Assembly (NCBI RefSeq): GCF_021191705.1 | Contig: NZ_JAIWPU010000054.1 | Location: 1 to 47,778 of the forward strand | Length of the DNA: 47,778 bases | From: Proluteimonas flavola | Lineage (GTDB): Bacteria; Pseudomonadota; Gammaproteobacteria; Xanthomonadales; Xanthomonadaceae | Direction: 5' to 3' | In this document: positions 15,974-23,869 of the stretch, one piece after another | Position numbering within the stretch: position 1 is the first letter of the stretch | How the letters are laid out: every line of letters begins with the position of its first letter | Made by a program: the position numbers and the translations under genes | The notes under the pieces: model-generated | What the model saw: only the letters and a program-made list of their open reading frames with translations | What the model was told of the DNA's origin: nothing | The model's database searches: none

Positions 15974-16486
15974 ATGGTCCGGGGTCGTCATCTGTCCGCA
16001 CTGCTCCTGCTGTGCGCCACCGCGGCCCATGCCCAGGCGCCTCACGCGCACGACCACGCCGCGCACCAGCGCGCCGCCGCGCCGGCCGACCCGTCTCCGG
16101 TCGTCGTGCCGCTGGACGAGGCCGCACGCGCCTCGCTGAGCCGTCACAAGGTCGAGGCCACCGCGCACGGCCGCACCCTGCGCTGCGAGGGTGTCGCGCT
16201 GGCCGCGCTGCTGCAGGCCAGCGGCGCCATGCCCGACGCGCCGCTGCGCGGCGCGCATCTCGACCGCTACGTGCTGGTCAGCGCGCGCGACGGCTATCGC
16301 GCGGTGTTCTCGCTCGGCGAACTCGACGCGACGCTCGGCAACCGCGGCGTCTATCTGGTCGACCGCTGCGACGATGCACCGCTCGACGCCGACAGCGGTC
16401 CACTGCGCCTGCTGGTCCCCGAGGACACGCGCCCGGCGCGCAGCGTGCGCCAGATCGAACGCATCACCGTCATCGCCGCGCCCTGA
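15974..16486 (+). CDS. Periplasmic molybdopterin-dependent-oxidoreductase-like protein
   Basis: The 170-residue product has a signal peptide (cleavage near AHA, residue 20), a short His-rich stretch HAHDHAAHQ (24-32), and a compact domain resembling the sulfite-oxidase-type molybdopterin-binding fold ([52 protein letters not shown]). It is shorter than catalytic members and no Cys ligand for molybdenum is evident in the expected place, so it may bind cofactor or molybdate rather than catalyse. It is the first gene of the operon, 28 bp before modA. Confidence 0.75.
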   Translation: MVRGRHLSALLLLCATAAHAQAPHAHDHAAHQRAAAPADPSPVVVPLDEAARASLSRHKVEATAHGRTLRCEGVALAALLQASGAMPDAPLRGAHLDRYVLVSARDGYRAVFSLGELDATLGNRGVYLVDRCDDAPLDADSGPLRLLVPEDTRPARSVRQIERITVIAAP

Positions 16487-16514
16487 TCCTGCCGCTCTCC
16501 CGACCGGAATCGCC

Positions 16515-17318
16515 ATGCACATGCTCCGCTCCCCCCGCTGGCTGCGCACGTCCGCCGCCCTGCTGCTCGCCGCCCTCGCTGCGTTCGCCCTACTGCCGGC
16601 CACCGCACAGGAGCGCGCACCGATCACCGTCTTCGCCGCCGCCAGCCTCAAGGAATCGATGGACGCCGCCGCCGCGCGCTACCAGCGCGACACCGGGCAG
16701 CCGGTCCGCGTGTCGTATGCGGCCAGCTCCGCGCTCGCGCGCCAGATCGAGCAGCGCGCGCCGGCCGACGTGTTCGTCTCCGCCGACCTGGAATGGATGG
16801 ACTGGCTGCAGGAGCGCAAGCTCATCGATGCCGGCTCGCGCCGCGTGCTGCTCGGCAACACGCTGGTGCTGGTTGCGCCGGCCAATAGCGCCGCGCAGCC
16901 GCTCGAACTCGCGCGCGGCACCGACCTGCTAACGCTGCTCGGCGCGCGCGGCCGCCTGTCGCTGGCGCTGACCGCCAGCGTGCCGGCCGGCAAGTACGCG
17001 AAGGCGGCATTCGAATCGTTCGGCAGCTGGGATGCGCTGCGCCCGCGCGTCGCCGAGTCAGACAGCGTGCGCTCGGCACTGACCCTCGTCGCGCGCGGCG
17101 AGGCGCCGCTGGGCGTGGTCTACGGCAGCGACGCGCAGGCCGAGCCGCGGGTTCGGGTGCTGGCGACGTTCCCGGCCGACAGCCATCCGCCGATCGTCTA
17201 CCCCGTCGCGCGCGTGGGCGCCAGCCGGCAGCCGCGGCAAGCCGACGCGTTCGTGCGCTGGCTCGACGGCGAAGCCGCGTCGGCGATCTTCCGCCAGCAC
17301 GGCTTCTCGATCCGCTGA
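16515..17318 (+). CDS. modA: Molybdate ABC transporter, substrate-binding protein ModA
   Basis: ModA captures molybdate in the periplasm and delivers it to ModBC. The 267-residue product has a signal peptide to about residue 31 and the family motifs [42 protein letters not shown] segment (split here by length), and [15 protein letters not shown] possible internal ATG three codons on does not change the product. It is followed by modB after 3 bp. Confidence 0.95.
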   Translation: MHMLRSPRWLRTSAALLLAALAAFALLPATAQERAPITVFAAASLKESMDAAAARYQRDTGQPVRVSYAASSALARQIEQRAPADVFVSADLEWMDWLQERKLIDAGSRRVLLGNTLVLVAPANSAAQPLELARGTDLLTLLGARGRLSLALTASVPAGKYAKAAFESFGSWDALRPRVAESDSVRSALTLVARGEAPLGVVYGSDAQAEPRVRVLATFPADSHPPIVYPVARVGASRQPRQADAFVRWLDGEAASAIFRQHGFSIR

Positions 17319-17321
17319 CCG

Positions 17322-18032
17322 ATGTCGGCCGGGTCCTCGCTGCTGGCCTTCGGCCCCGATGAACTCGTCGCCATCCGGCTGAGCCTGAAGGTCGCCGCGG
17401 TGGCCGCGCTTTCCAGCCTGCCGTTCGGCATCGCGATCGCGTGGCTGCTCGCGCGTCGGCGATTCTTCGGCAAGGCGCTGCTCGACGCGCTGGTGCACCT
17501 GCCGCTGGTGCTGCCGCCGATCGTCGTCGGCTACGTGCTGCTGGAGCTGTTCGGCGGCAACGGGCCGATCGGCCTGTGGCTGGAACGCACGTTCGAATTC
17601 ACGTTCGCATTCAGCTGGACCGGTGCGGCGCTGGCGAGCGCGGTCATGGGCTTTCCGCTGATGGTGCGCACGATCCGGCTGTCGATCGAGAATGTCGATC
17701 GCCGCCTGGAACAGGCTGCGGCGACGCTGGGCGCCGGGCCGCTGCGCGTGTTTTTCACCATCACGCTGCCGCTAGCCTGGCCGGGCCTCGTCGCCGGAGC
17801 GGTACTCGCGTTCGCCAAGGCGCTGGGCGAATTCGGCGCGACGATGACGTTCGTCACCAACATCGCTGGCCAGACCCAGACGATATCGATGGCGGTCTAC
17901 AGCCTGCTGAACATGCCCGACGGCGAAGCGGGGATCTGGCGACTGGTGCTGGTCGCGATGGCGATCTCGTTCGCGGCGCTGCTCGCCTCAGAATGGCTGG
18001 TGCGCCGCCAGCGCGGCGAGGTGCACGACTGA
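17322..18032 (+). CDS. modB: Molybdate ABC transporter permease ModB
   Basis: ModB is the membrane permease of the molybdate importer. The 236-residue product has about five to six membrane helices and the permease coupling motif EQAAATLGAGPLRVFFTITLP followed by the AGAVLAFAKALGEFGATMTF segment typical of ModB/CysTW permeases. The stop overlaps the modC ATG by one base (TGATG), so translation is coupled. Confidence 0.95.
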   Translation: MSAGSSLLAFGPDELVAIRLSLKVAAVAALSSLPFGIAIAWLLARRRFFGKALLDALVHLPLVLPPIVVGYVLLELFGGNGPIGLWLERTFEFTFAFSWTGAALASAVMGFPLMVRTIRLSIENVDRRLEQAAATLGAGPLRVFFTITLPLAWPGLVAGAVLAFAKALGEFGATMTFVTNIAGQTQTISMAVYSLLNMPDGEAGIWRLVLVAMAISFAALLASEWLVRRQRGEVHD

Positions 18033-18646
18033 TGCTGCACGTCGACATCGACCTGCGCCGCGGCAGCTTCGCGCGCCACATCCGCATCGACGCCGCGCAA
18101 CGCGTGCTCGCGCTGACCGGGCCGTCGGGCGCCGGCAAGACCAGCGTGCTCAATGCGATCGCAGGCCTCGTGCGCCCCCGCGCAGGACGCATCGAGATCG
18201 ATGGCCGCGTGCTGTTCGACAGCGCCGCGCGCATCGACGTGCCCGCGCATCGCCGGCGCGTCGGCTACGTGTTCCAGGACGCGCGCCTGTTCCCGCACCT
18301 CGACGTGCTGCGCAACCTGCGCTACGGCCGCCACCACGCCGGCGCCGACACCTTCGAACTCGATCACGTGGTCGAACTGCTCGGCATCGGCGCTCTGCTG
18401 CAGCGCCAGCCGGCGAATCTCTCCGGCGGCGAAGCGCAGCGCGTGGCGATCGGCCGTGCGCTGCTGTCGCAGCCGGCGGTGCTGTTGTTCGACGAACCGC
18501 TGTCGGCATTGGACGAAGCGCGACGCGAGGAACTGATTCCGTGGCTGCAACGCGTCCGCGACGACGTGCGCCTGCCGATGCTCTACGTCAGCCACACCAG
18601 CGACGACGTACGGCGCCTCGCCGATGCGGTGCACACGCTGGCCTGA
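18032..18646 (+). CDS. modC: Molybdate ABC transporter ATPase ModC, short form without TOBE domain
   Basis: ModC energises molybdate import. The 204-residue product contains the whole nucleotide-binding domain: Walker A GPSGAGKT (30-37), signature LSGGEAQ (130-136), Walker B LLFDEP (151-156) and the switch His188 (YVSHTSDD). It ends right after this domain, whereas typical ModC proteins are about 350 residues and carry a C-terminal molybdate-binding TOBE/Mop domain that gives feedback inhibition. There is no sign of a frameshift or of a TOBE remnant downstream, so the short form seems native. Confidence 0.92.
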   Translation: MLHVDIDLRRGSFARHIRIDAAQRVLALTGPSGAGKTSVLNAIAGLVRPRAGRIEIDGRVLFDSAARIDVPAHRRRVGYVFQDARLFPHLDVLRNLRYGRHHAGADTFELDHVVELLGIGALLQRQPANLSGGEAQRVAIGRALLSQPAVLLFDEPLSALDEARREELIPWLQRVRDDVRLPMLYVSHTSDDVRRLADAVHTLA

Positions 18647-18676
18647 GAACCTGTTCACGATCCCGACGCACGTCGC

Positions 18677-18695
18677 GTGGCCGCGTTGCGGCCAC
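18677..18695 (+). terminator. Hairpin after modC (possible terminator without U-tract)
   Basis: GTGGCCGC (18677-18684) pairs perfectly with GCGGCCAC (18688-18695) across a 3-nt loop, 30 bp after the modC stop. No run of T follows, so intrinsic termination is uncertain; it could be a processing or rho-linked structure. Confidence 0.35.
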
Positions 18696-18790
18696 CCTGC
18701 GGGCCGGGCCTGTGGACGGGTTCCGAGCAGGCGACACTGCGTTCACCGCCGATCTGCGGCAATCGCAGACCCGCCTGCAGGGAGTTCACC

Positions 18791-19342
18791 ATGTCCCGCA
18801 CCCATGCGATTCCGCCCGACCAGACACGTCGCTGGCTCGAACCCGGCCCGGTCGTGCTGCTGTCGACGGCACACAACGGCGAACGCGGCATCATGACGCT
18901 GGGGTGGCACATGATGCTGGGCTACGACCTCGTCGGCACCTACATCGATCCCGGCAATCGCAGCCATGCGCTCGCACGCGGCAGCCGCGAGTGCGTGATC
19001 AATCTGCCAACCGCCGATCTGCTGGATACCGTCGTGCGCATCGGCAATTGCAGCAGCGCCGACGAGGACAAGTTCGAACGCTTCGGGCTGACCGCAGTCG
19101 AGAGCAGCGAGGTCGACGCACCCGGCATCGGCGAATGCCACGCCCGCTTCGAATGCCGCCTGCACGAGACGCGGATCACCGCCGACTACCCGCTGTTCGT
19201 CTGGCGCGTGGTCGCCGCGCACGCGGCGAAGCGGCCGAAATGGCCGCGCACCGTGCATTACCGCGGAGCCGGGCAGTTCATGATCAGCGGCGACGAACGT
19301 TCGCGGCGTGCGCTGTTCAAGCCGGAGATGCTCGAGTCCTGA
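18791..19342 (+). CDS. Flavin reductase-like FMN-binding protein
   Basis: The 183-residue product belongs to the flavin reductase-like (DIM6/NTAB) split-barrel family that binds FMN and commonly supplies reduced flavin to partner oxygenases. Recognised segments are PGPVVLLSTAHNGERGIMTLGWHMML near the N-terminus (given here as a span, residues 18-43) and ECVINLPTADLLDTVVRIG. GGGAG precedes the ATG. No partner monooxygenase is adjacent, so the substrate is unknown. Confidence 0.85.
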   Translation: MSRTHAIPPDQTRRWLEPGPVVLLSTAHNGERGIMTLGWHMMLGYDLVGTYIDPGNRSHALARGSRECVINLPTADLLDTVVRIGNCSSADEDKFERFGLTAVESSEVDAPGIGECHARFECRLHETRITADYPLFVWRVVAAHAAKRPKWPRTVHYRGAGQFMISGDERSRRALFKPEMLES

Positions 19343-19422
19343 TGCCCGCGGCGGCGCAGCGCGACAGTCGGCAGCGCATGGGATCGCTCGACTGCTGCCG
19401 GCGTCGAAAACAGGAGTCCGGA

Positions 19423-20049
19423 ATGCACGTTTCACTTCGCACGGTTCTGATCCTCGTCATATCCGCCGCTGTGGCGGTCGCGACCGGATGCAAGCGGAAC
19501 GCTGCGCCCGTCGAGCAGGCGACGGCCACGACCGCAGTTGGGCCGGGCGCAAGCGGGTCCACAGACGGCCCGGACGATGTCGCCATCGAGCGCGCCGGGG
19601 ATGCAGCCGCCTCGGCAGGCTGGACGCTGGTCAATCCTGAAGCGCTGTCGCGGGTGCCGCCCGCGCGCCGCCCACTCGCAGGACTCGGCCCCGCCGAGGC
19701 GCTCGACGCGATCGCGCGCGATGCCGGCCTGCGTGCGCAGATCCACGCAGGCCGCGTGCGCTTCCTGCGCGGTGCGCCCTACGCGGCGATCGACGACCGC
19801 GCGGAAATCGATCTGCTGATCCTCGACGCGTCGGCTGCCGACATCCTCCAGCACATCGCCACGGCAGGGCGCACCGGTCTCGACGTGGCCCCGGGCGTGG
19901 ACCTGGAACGTCGCATCTCGATGAACCTCACCCGCGTGCCCATCCGCACCGTGCTGACCCTGGTGGGCGACGAGACGGGCGCCGACATCACGCCGCATGC
20001 CAATGGAATCCGGGTCCGCCCGCGCATGCAGCCGGCAGCGGGACCCTGA
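19423..20049 (+). CDS. Lipoprotein with STN (N0-like) domain, copy 1
   Basis: The 208-residue product has a lipoprotein-like signal with Cys23 (VATGC, a weak lipobox) and a low-complexity linker. Two related segments follow: LGPAEALDAIARDAGLRAQIHAG at about 91-113 and the STN-type domain at about 132-200 (ADILQHIATAGRTGLDV, ISMNLTRVPIRTVLTLV). STN domains are the periplasmic N-domains of secretins and TonB receptors. AGGAG lies six bases before the ATG at 19423. The next gene is a paralogue; both share VRFLxGxxYAA just before the domain. No secretin, sigma regulator or TonB receptor is adjacent, so the role is unknown. Confidence 0.8.
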   Translation: MHVSLRTVLILVISAAVAVATGCKRNAAPVEQATATTAVGPGASGSTDGPDDVAIERAGDAAASAGWTLVNPEALSRVPPARRPLAGLGPAEALDAIARDAGLRAQIHAGRVRFLRGAPYAAIDDRAEIDLLILDASAADILQHIATAGRTGLDVAPGVDLERRISMNLTRVPIRTVLTLVGDETGADITPHANGIRVRPRMQPAAGP

Positions 20050-20220
20050 GCCGGCGTATCGACAGATGATGCAGCTGCGACACAGGTCCGGTCGCAAGGT
20101 GCACCCGGATCCGGCCTCTTCCGCGCCGGCGGCATCGACACGTGAACGCATGCTGGAATGCCTGGCGGTATGGTGTCGCCACACTTCGTGATCCGACCCG
20201 TCGAACGCAAGGAGCCTCCG

Positions 20221-20685
20221 ATGTACAACGTCCGTCTTCCACGTCCGGGCACGCTGCTGCCGATCGTCGCCATTGCCGCGATGCTGACCGGCTGCAGCGG
20301 CAACACAGGCGACGACGCGCCCGGCGCACTCGCACCAGACGCCGCGGCGGCGCCATCGCTGGCGACGCCCGCGCCCGCACCGGGCACAGCCACCGGCGAG
20401 GTGCGTTTTTTGTCCGGCACCAGTTACGCGGCCACCGGCGCCCAGGCCGAGATCGCGCTCGACGCCAGGGAGGAACGTGCCGGCGACGTGCTGCAGCGGA
20501 TCGCCGAGGCCAGCGACGTGCCTCTGGACATTGCGGACGGAGTGAACCTCGACCACAAGGTCACGCTGGACTTCAACGGCATTCCGATCGGTACGGTGCT
20601 GAAGCTGCTGGGTCAGGGCACGGACACGGAGATCGCCGCCGAGGCCGATGCGATCCGCGTGCGCCGCGCGACACCCGCATCCTGA
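20221..20685 (+). CDS. Lipoprotein with STN (N0-like) domain, copy 2
   Basis: The 154-residue product has a clear lipobox LTGC (Cys25), a 30-residue Ala/Pro linker, then VRFLSGTSYAATGAQAEIAL and an STN-type domain at about 79-150 (AGDVLQRIAEASDVPLDI, VTLDFNGIPIGTVLKLLG, AIRVRR). It is a shorter paralogue of the upstream lipoprotein, so the pair arose by tandem duplication. AAGGAG stands eight bases before the ATG. The domain is of the same general fold as the C-terminal domain of VirB7 in this window, but direct descent from it is not shown. Confidence 0.82.
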   Translation: MYNVRLPRPGTLLPIVAIAAMLTGCSGNTGDDAPGALAPDAAAAPSLATPAPAPGTATGEVRFLSGTSYAATGAQAEIALDAREERAGDVLQRIAEASDVPLDIADGVNLDHKVTLDFNGIPIGTVLKLLGQGTDTEIAAEADAIRVRRATPAS

Positions 20686-20809
20686 CGCACCCGCGCGGCC
20701 GGCCGCCAACGGTCACCGTCGCCGCTGCGCGCCGGCCATCTCGCAACCGTGCTGCGAAATCAGCGGTTGTGCCGCCGCCGATTCACGTGCGGCTGCGTAT
20801 CCTCTCGCC

Positions 20810-22798
20810 ATGACCGCCTACGTCGACGCTATCGAAGACGCCGTCAGCCGCATCCATGCGCATGTCGACGGTGCCCTCCACATCGGTGCGCCGCTCGGCA
20901 TCGGCAAGCCGCACCGCCTGCTCAATGCACTGTTCGATGCCGCCATTGCAGACCCCGCGCGACCGTTCACGCTCTACACCGCGCTGTCGCTGGACCCTCC
21001 CAAGGGCGGCGACGATCTCGAAGGCCGCTTCATCGGGCCGTTCGTGAAACGGCATTTCGGCGAGGATTTCGTCCGGCTGAAGTACGTGGATGCGCTGCGC
21101 CGCAACGCGCTGCCGCCGCATGTGGAGATCGAGGAGTTCTACATGCAGTCCGGCGCGATGCTGGGCTCACGCCAGGCGCAGCGCCGCTACGCCAGCCTCA
21201 ACTACACGCACGTGGCGCGCGCCCTCGCCGACCGCGGCGTCAACGTGCTGGTGCAGAAGGTTGCGGCCAACGACGACGGCACGCGTTTCTCGCTGTCGTC
21301 GAACACCGACCTGACTTTCGATGCGATCGATGCGCTGCTCAAGGCCGGTCACCCGCGGCCGCTGGTGGTCGGCGAAGTCGATCCCGCGCTGCCCTGGCTC
21401 GATGGCGCAGCGGCGGTGGACGCCGCGTTCTTCGATGTCGTGATCGCACCGCCGCCGCCTTACCCGCGCCTGTTCGGCCTGCCGCGCCAGCCGGTGTCGG
21501 ACGCCGACTACGCAATCGGCTTCTACGCCAGCGCGCTGGTGCGCGACGGCGGCACGCTGCAGATCGGCATCGGTGCGCTGGCCGATGCGCTGTGCCACGC
21601 GCTGGCGCTGCGCCATACCGACAACGCGGCGTACCGGCGCGTGCTGCATGCGCTCGATCCCGACATCGCCACGCATCGCGCGGTGCAGGCCAGCGGCGGA
21701 CTCGATCGGTTCGAGATCGGCCTCTACGGCTGCAGCGAGATGATCAACGAGGGCTTCAAGCGGCTGGTCGAAGTGGGCGTGATCAAGCGCCGCGTCGTCG
21801 ACAAGGCCAGCCTGATGCAGCGCGCCAACGACGGCACCGCCAGCGCGCTCGATCGCGACCTCATCGAGCGCAACGGCGAGTTCCTGCATGGCGCGTTCTA
21901 TCTCGGCTCGCCGGACTTCTACGCCTGGCTGCGCGGCCTCGACGACGAAACACGCCGCGGCATCGGCATGAAGCGCGTCGGCGAGGTCAACGAACTCTAC
22001 GGTCTCGACGAAGGGCTTGGACGGCTGCAGCGCCGCGATGCACGCTTCTTCAACAGCTGCATGATGGCGACCGCGCTCGGCGCGGCGGTGTCCGATGGAC
22101 TGGAAGACGGCCGCGTGGTGTCGGGCGTCGGCGGCCAGTACAACTTCGTCGCGATGGGCCATGCGCTGCCCGATGCGCGCTCGGTGCTGCTGCTGCGCGC
22201 CGCGCGCGATGCCGGCGGCGGACGCGAGGCCAACATCCGCTGGCACTACGGACACACGACGATCCCCCGCCATCTGCGCGATGTCTACATCACCGAGTAC
22301 GGAATCGCCGACATCCGCGGCGCGACCGACGAGGACTGCACGCGCGCGATGGTGCGCATCGCCGAGGCGCCGCACCAGGCGGGGCTGGTCGCCCGTGCGC
22401 AGGCGGCCGGCAAGCTCGACGCGCGCTTCGTCGTGCCCGCGCCCTGGCAGCGCAACACGCCGGACACGCTGCGCGAGTCGCTGGCGCCGCTGCGCGCCGA
22501 CGGCAGCCTGCCCGACTATCCGCTGGGCAGCGATTTCGATGTCGTCGAACAGCGCCTGCTGCGTGCACTGGCCTGGCTGCGCACGCAGACCGCGACGCGC
22601 CGCGGCAAGCTGGCGACGGTGTTCGACGCGCTGCGCGCAGGCATCGGCGACGACACACCGGCGCTCGCGCGCATGCAACTGCAGGCGCCCAGCGGATTCA
22701 ATGAACATCTGATGGCACGGCTCGTGTCGCTTGGCCTGCGCCGGACCGCGCGGGCCAGTGCGCCCCGGGATGCGATCGCGCCGACATCCGCTGCCTGA
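20810..22798 (+). CDS. Large acetyl-CoA hydrolase/transferase family protein
   Basis: The 662-residue product contains an acetyl-CoA hydrolase/transferase domain, clearest in the C-terminal half: GVGGQYNFVAMGHALPDAR, HYGHTTIPRHLRDVYITEYGIADIRG (span near 485-510) and the N-terminal LHIGAPLGIGKPHRLLNALF. It is about 150 residues longer than the succinyl-CoA:acetate CoA-transferase elsewhere in this window, with which it shares the fold but little sequence. Expected chemistry is CoA transfer between acyl-CoA and a carboxylate, with unknown substrate. The ATG at 20810 is where family similarity begins. Confidence 0.88.
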   Translation: MTAYVDAIEDAVSRIHAHVDGALHIGAPLGIGKPHRLLNALFDAAIADPARPFTLYTALSLDPPKGGDDLEGRFIGPFVKRHFGEDFVRLKYVDALRRNALPPHVEIEEFYMQSGAMLGSRQAQRRYASLNYTHVARALADRGVNVLVQKVAANDDGTRFSLSSNTDLTFDAIDALLKAGHPRPLVVGEVDPALPWLDGAAAVDAAFFDVVIAPPPPYPRLFGLPRQPVSDADYAIGFYASALVRDGGTLQIGIGALADALCHALALRHTDNAAYRRVLHALDPDIATHRAVQASGGLDRFEIGLYGCSEMINEGFKRLVEVGVIKRRVVDKASLMQRANDGTASALDRDLIERNGEFLHGAFYLGSPDFYAWLRGLDDETRRGIGMKRVGEVNELYGLDEGLGRLQRRDARFFNSCMMATALGAAVSDGLEDGRVVSGVGGQYNFVAMGHALPDARSVLLLRAARDAGGGREANIRWHYGHTTIPRHLRDVYITEYGIADIRGATDEDCTRAMVRIAEAPHQAGLVARAQAAGKLDARFVVPAPWQRNTPDTLRESLAPLRADGSLPDYPLGSDFDVVEQRLLRALAWLRTQTATRRGKLATVFDALRAGIGDDTPALARMQLQAPSGFNEHLMARLVSLGLRRTARASAPRDAIAPTSAA

Positions 22799-22862
22799 GG
22801 CACGGTTGCGAACTCGCAGCGCGCCTCCATCTCGTTCGACGACACCCGTGCAGGATCCGACC

Positions 22863-23177
22863 ATGACCACCCGCGCCGACCGGCTCCGCGATGCCCTTGC
22901 CGCGCTGCAGCCCACGCACCTCGATGTCGAGGACGAGAGCCACATGCACAGCCGCGGGCTGGAAACGCATTACAAGGCGGTCGTGGTCAGCGCGGCGTTC
23001 GACGGCAAGCGGGCCCTGCAGCGGCACCAGGCGGTGTATCGCGCACTCGGCCCGCAGATGCAGCAGATCCATGCGCTGGCGCTGCATACGTTCACGCCGG
23101 AGGAATGGGCGGCGGAAGTGCAGGTGCCGGATTCGCCGCATTGCCGGGGTGGGAGCAGGCACGATGCGGTGAGGTAA
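22863..23177 (+). CDS. bolA: BolA family protein
   Basis: The 104-residue product matches BolA/IbaG-like proteins, which partner monothiol glutaredoxins in Fe-S cluster handling and affect morphology and stress response. Family segments are DESHMHSRGLETHYKAVVVS, RALQRHQAVYRALG and IHALALHTFTPEEW. The last 17 residues (PDSPHCRGGSRHDAVR) extend beyond the usual BolA end. AGGA is just upstream of the ATG. It follows the acetyl-CoA hydrolase by 64 bp. Confidence 0.9.
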   Translation: MTTRADRLRDALAALQPTHLDVEDESHMHSRGLETHYKAVVVSAAFDGKRALQRHQAVYRALGPQMQQIHALALHTFTPEEWAAEVQVPDSPHCRGGSRHDAVR

Positions 23178-23238
23178 CGCCGCTTTGACTCTTCCCCGCG
23201 TTTGCGTTGATCGACTGGACGCTGCTCCAATCGCTCAC

Positions 23239-23724
23239 ATGGCGATGCATATGTCCTCGACGCTCCCGATCACCAATGAACGCGGCGAGTCGCTCATTGC
23301 ACTCTTTCCTGCGGGTGACCCACCTCCGCCGGAGCTGCCTGAGGCGTCCTTCGCCCTGGTTCTGGCCCGCCGGGGTCGAGACGTTCTGCTCGTCCACAAC
23401 CGGCGGCGCGGCGTATGGGAATTGCCCGGAGGTTGGATCGATTCCGGCGAGTCGGCTGAACGATGCGCGAGCCGTGAACTCGCCGAAGAGTCAGGGCAGA
23501 AAACCGATCGCCTGAACCTCTGCGCCTGGATGTTGCTGGAGCGGGCGAAGGGCCGGGGATCGGAGCGGATCGCGGGCAAGATTTTCGCAGCGAACCTGAC
23601 GGATTCCGCAGCGTTCCTCGTAACCGGCGAGATCGAGCGAATTGGCTATTGGAGACCTGATGCGCTGCCATCCCCCACTTCGCACATCGATGCCGCACTG
23701 GTGGCGCACTTTTACGATCGCTGA
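23239..23724 (+). CDS. Nudix hydrolase
   Basis: The 161-residue product carries a complete Nudix box (Gx5Ex7REUxEExGU) at about 64-86: G-WIDSG-E, then REL-EES-G. Nudix enzymes hydrolyse nucleoside diphosphates linked to another moiety; the substrate is not predictable here. Three ATG codons in a row (23239, 23245, 23251) could be the start, and none has a strong ribosome-binding site; an upstream TTG frame exists but looks unlikely. Codon use is less GC-biased than in the neighbours (for example many codons ending in A or T), which may reflect recent acquisition. Confidence 0.85.
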   Translation: MAMHMSSTLPITNERGESLIALFPAGDPPPPELPEASFALVLARRGRDVLLVHNRRRGVWELPGGWIDSGESAERCASRELAEESGQKTDRLNLCAWMLLERAKGRGSERIAGKIFAANLTDSAAFLVTGEIERIGYWRPDALPSPTSHIDAALVAHFYDR

Positions 23725-23812
23725 CATGGCCTGCTGTTCGGCTTTATCGTGATCCTGCGGGGCATCGGCTCTTACCCGGTTTCTTCCGGGGATCACTTTC
23801 CCAACGAGCCGA

Positions 23813-23836
23813 AGAAAAAGCCCGCTTTCGCGGGCT
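23813..23836 (-). terminator. Rho-independent terminator of transketolase
   Basis: AGCCCGC (23819-23825), loop TTTC, GCGGGCT (23830-23836). Read on the minus strand the stem is followed by TTTTTCTTC, the expected U-tract. It lies 34 bp beyond the transketolase stop. Confidence 0.88.
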
Positions 23837-23869
23837 CTTTCGTCCACTACTGCAGATCGTACGTAACGA

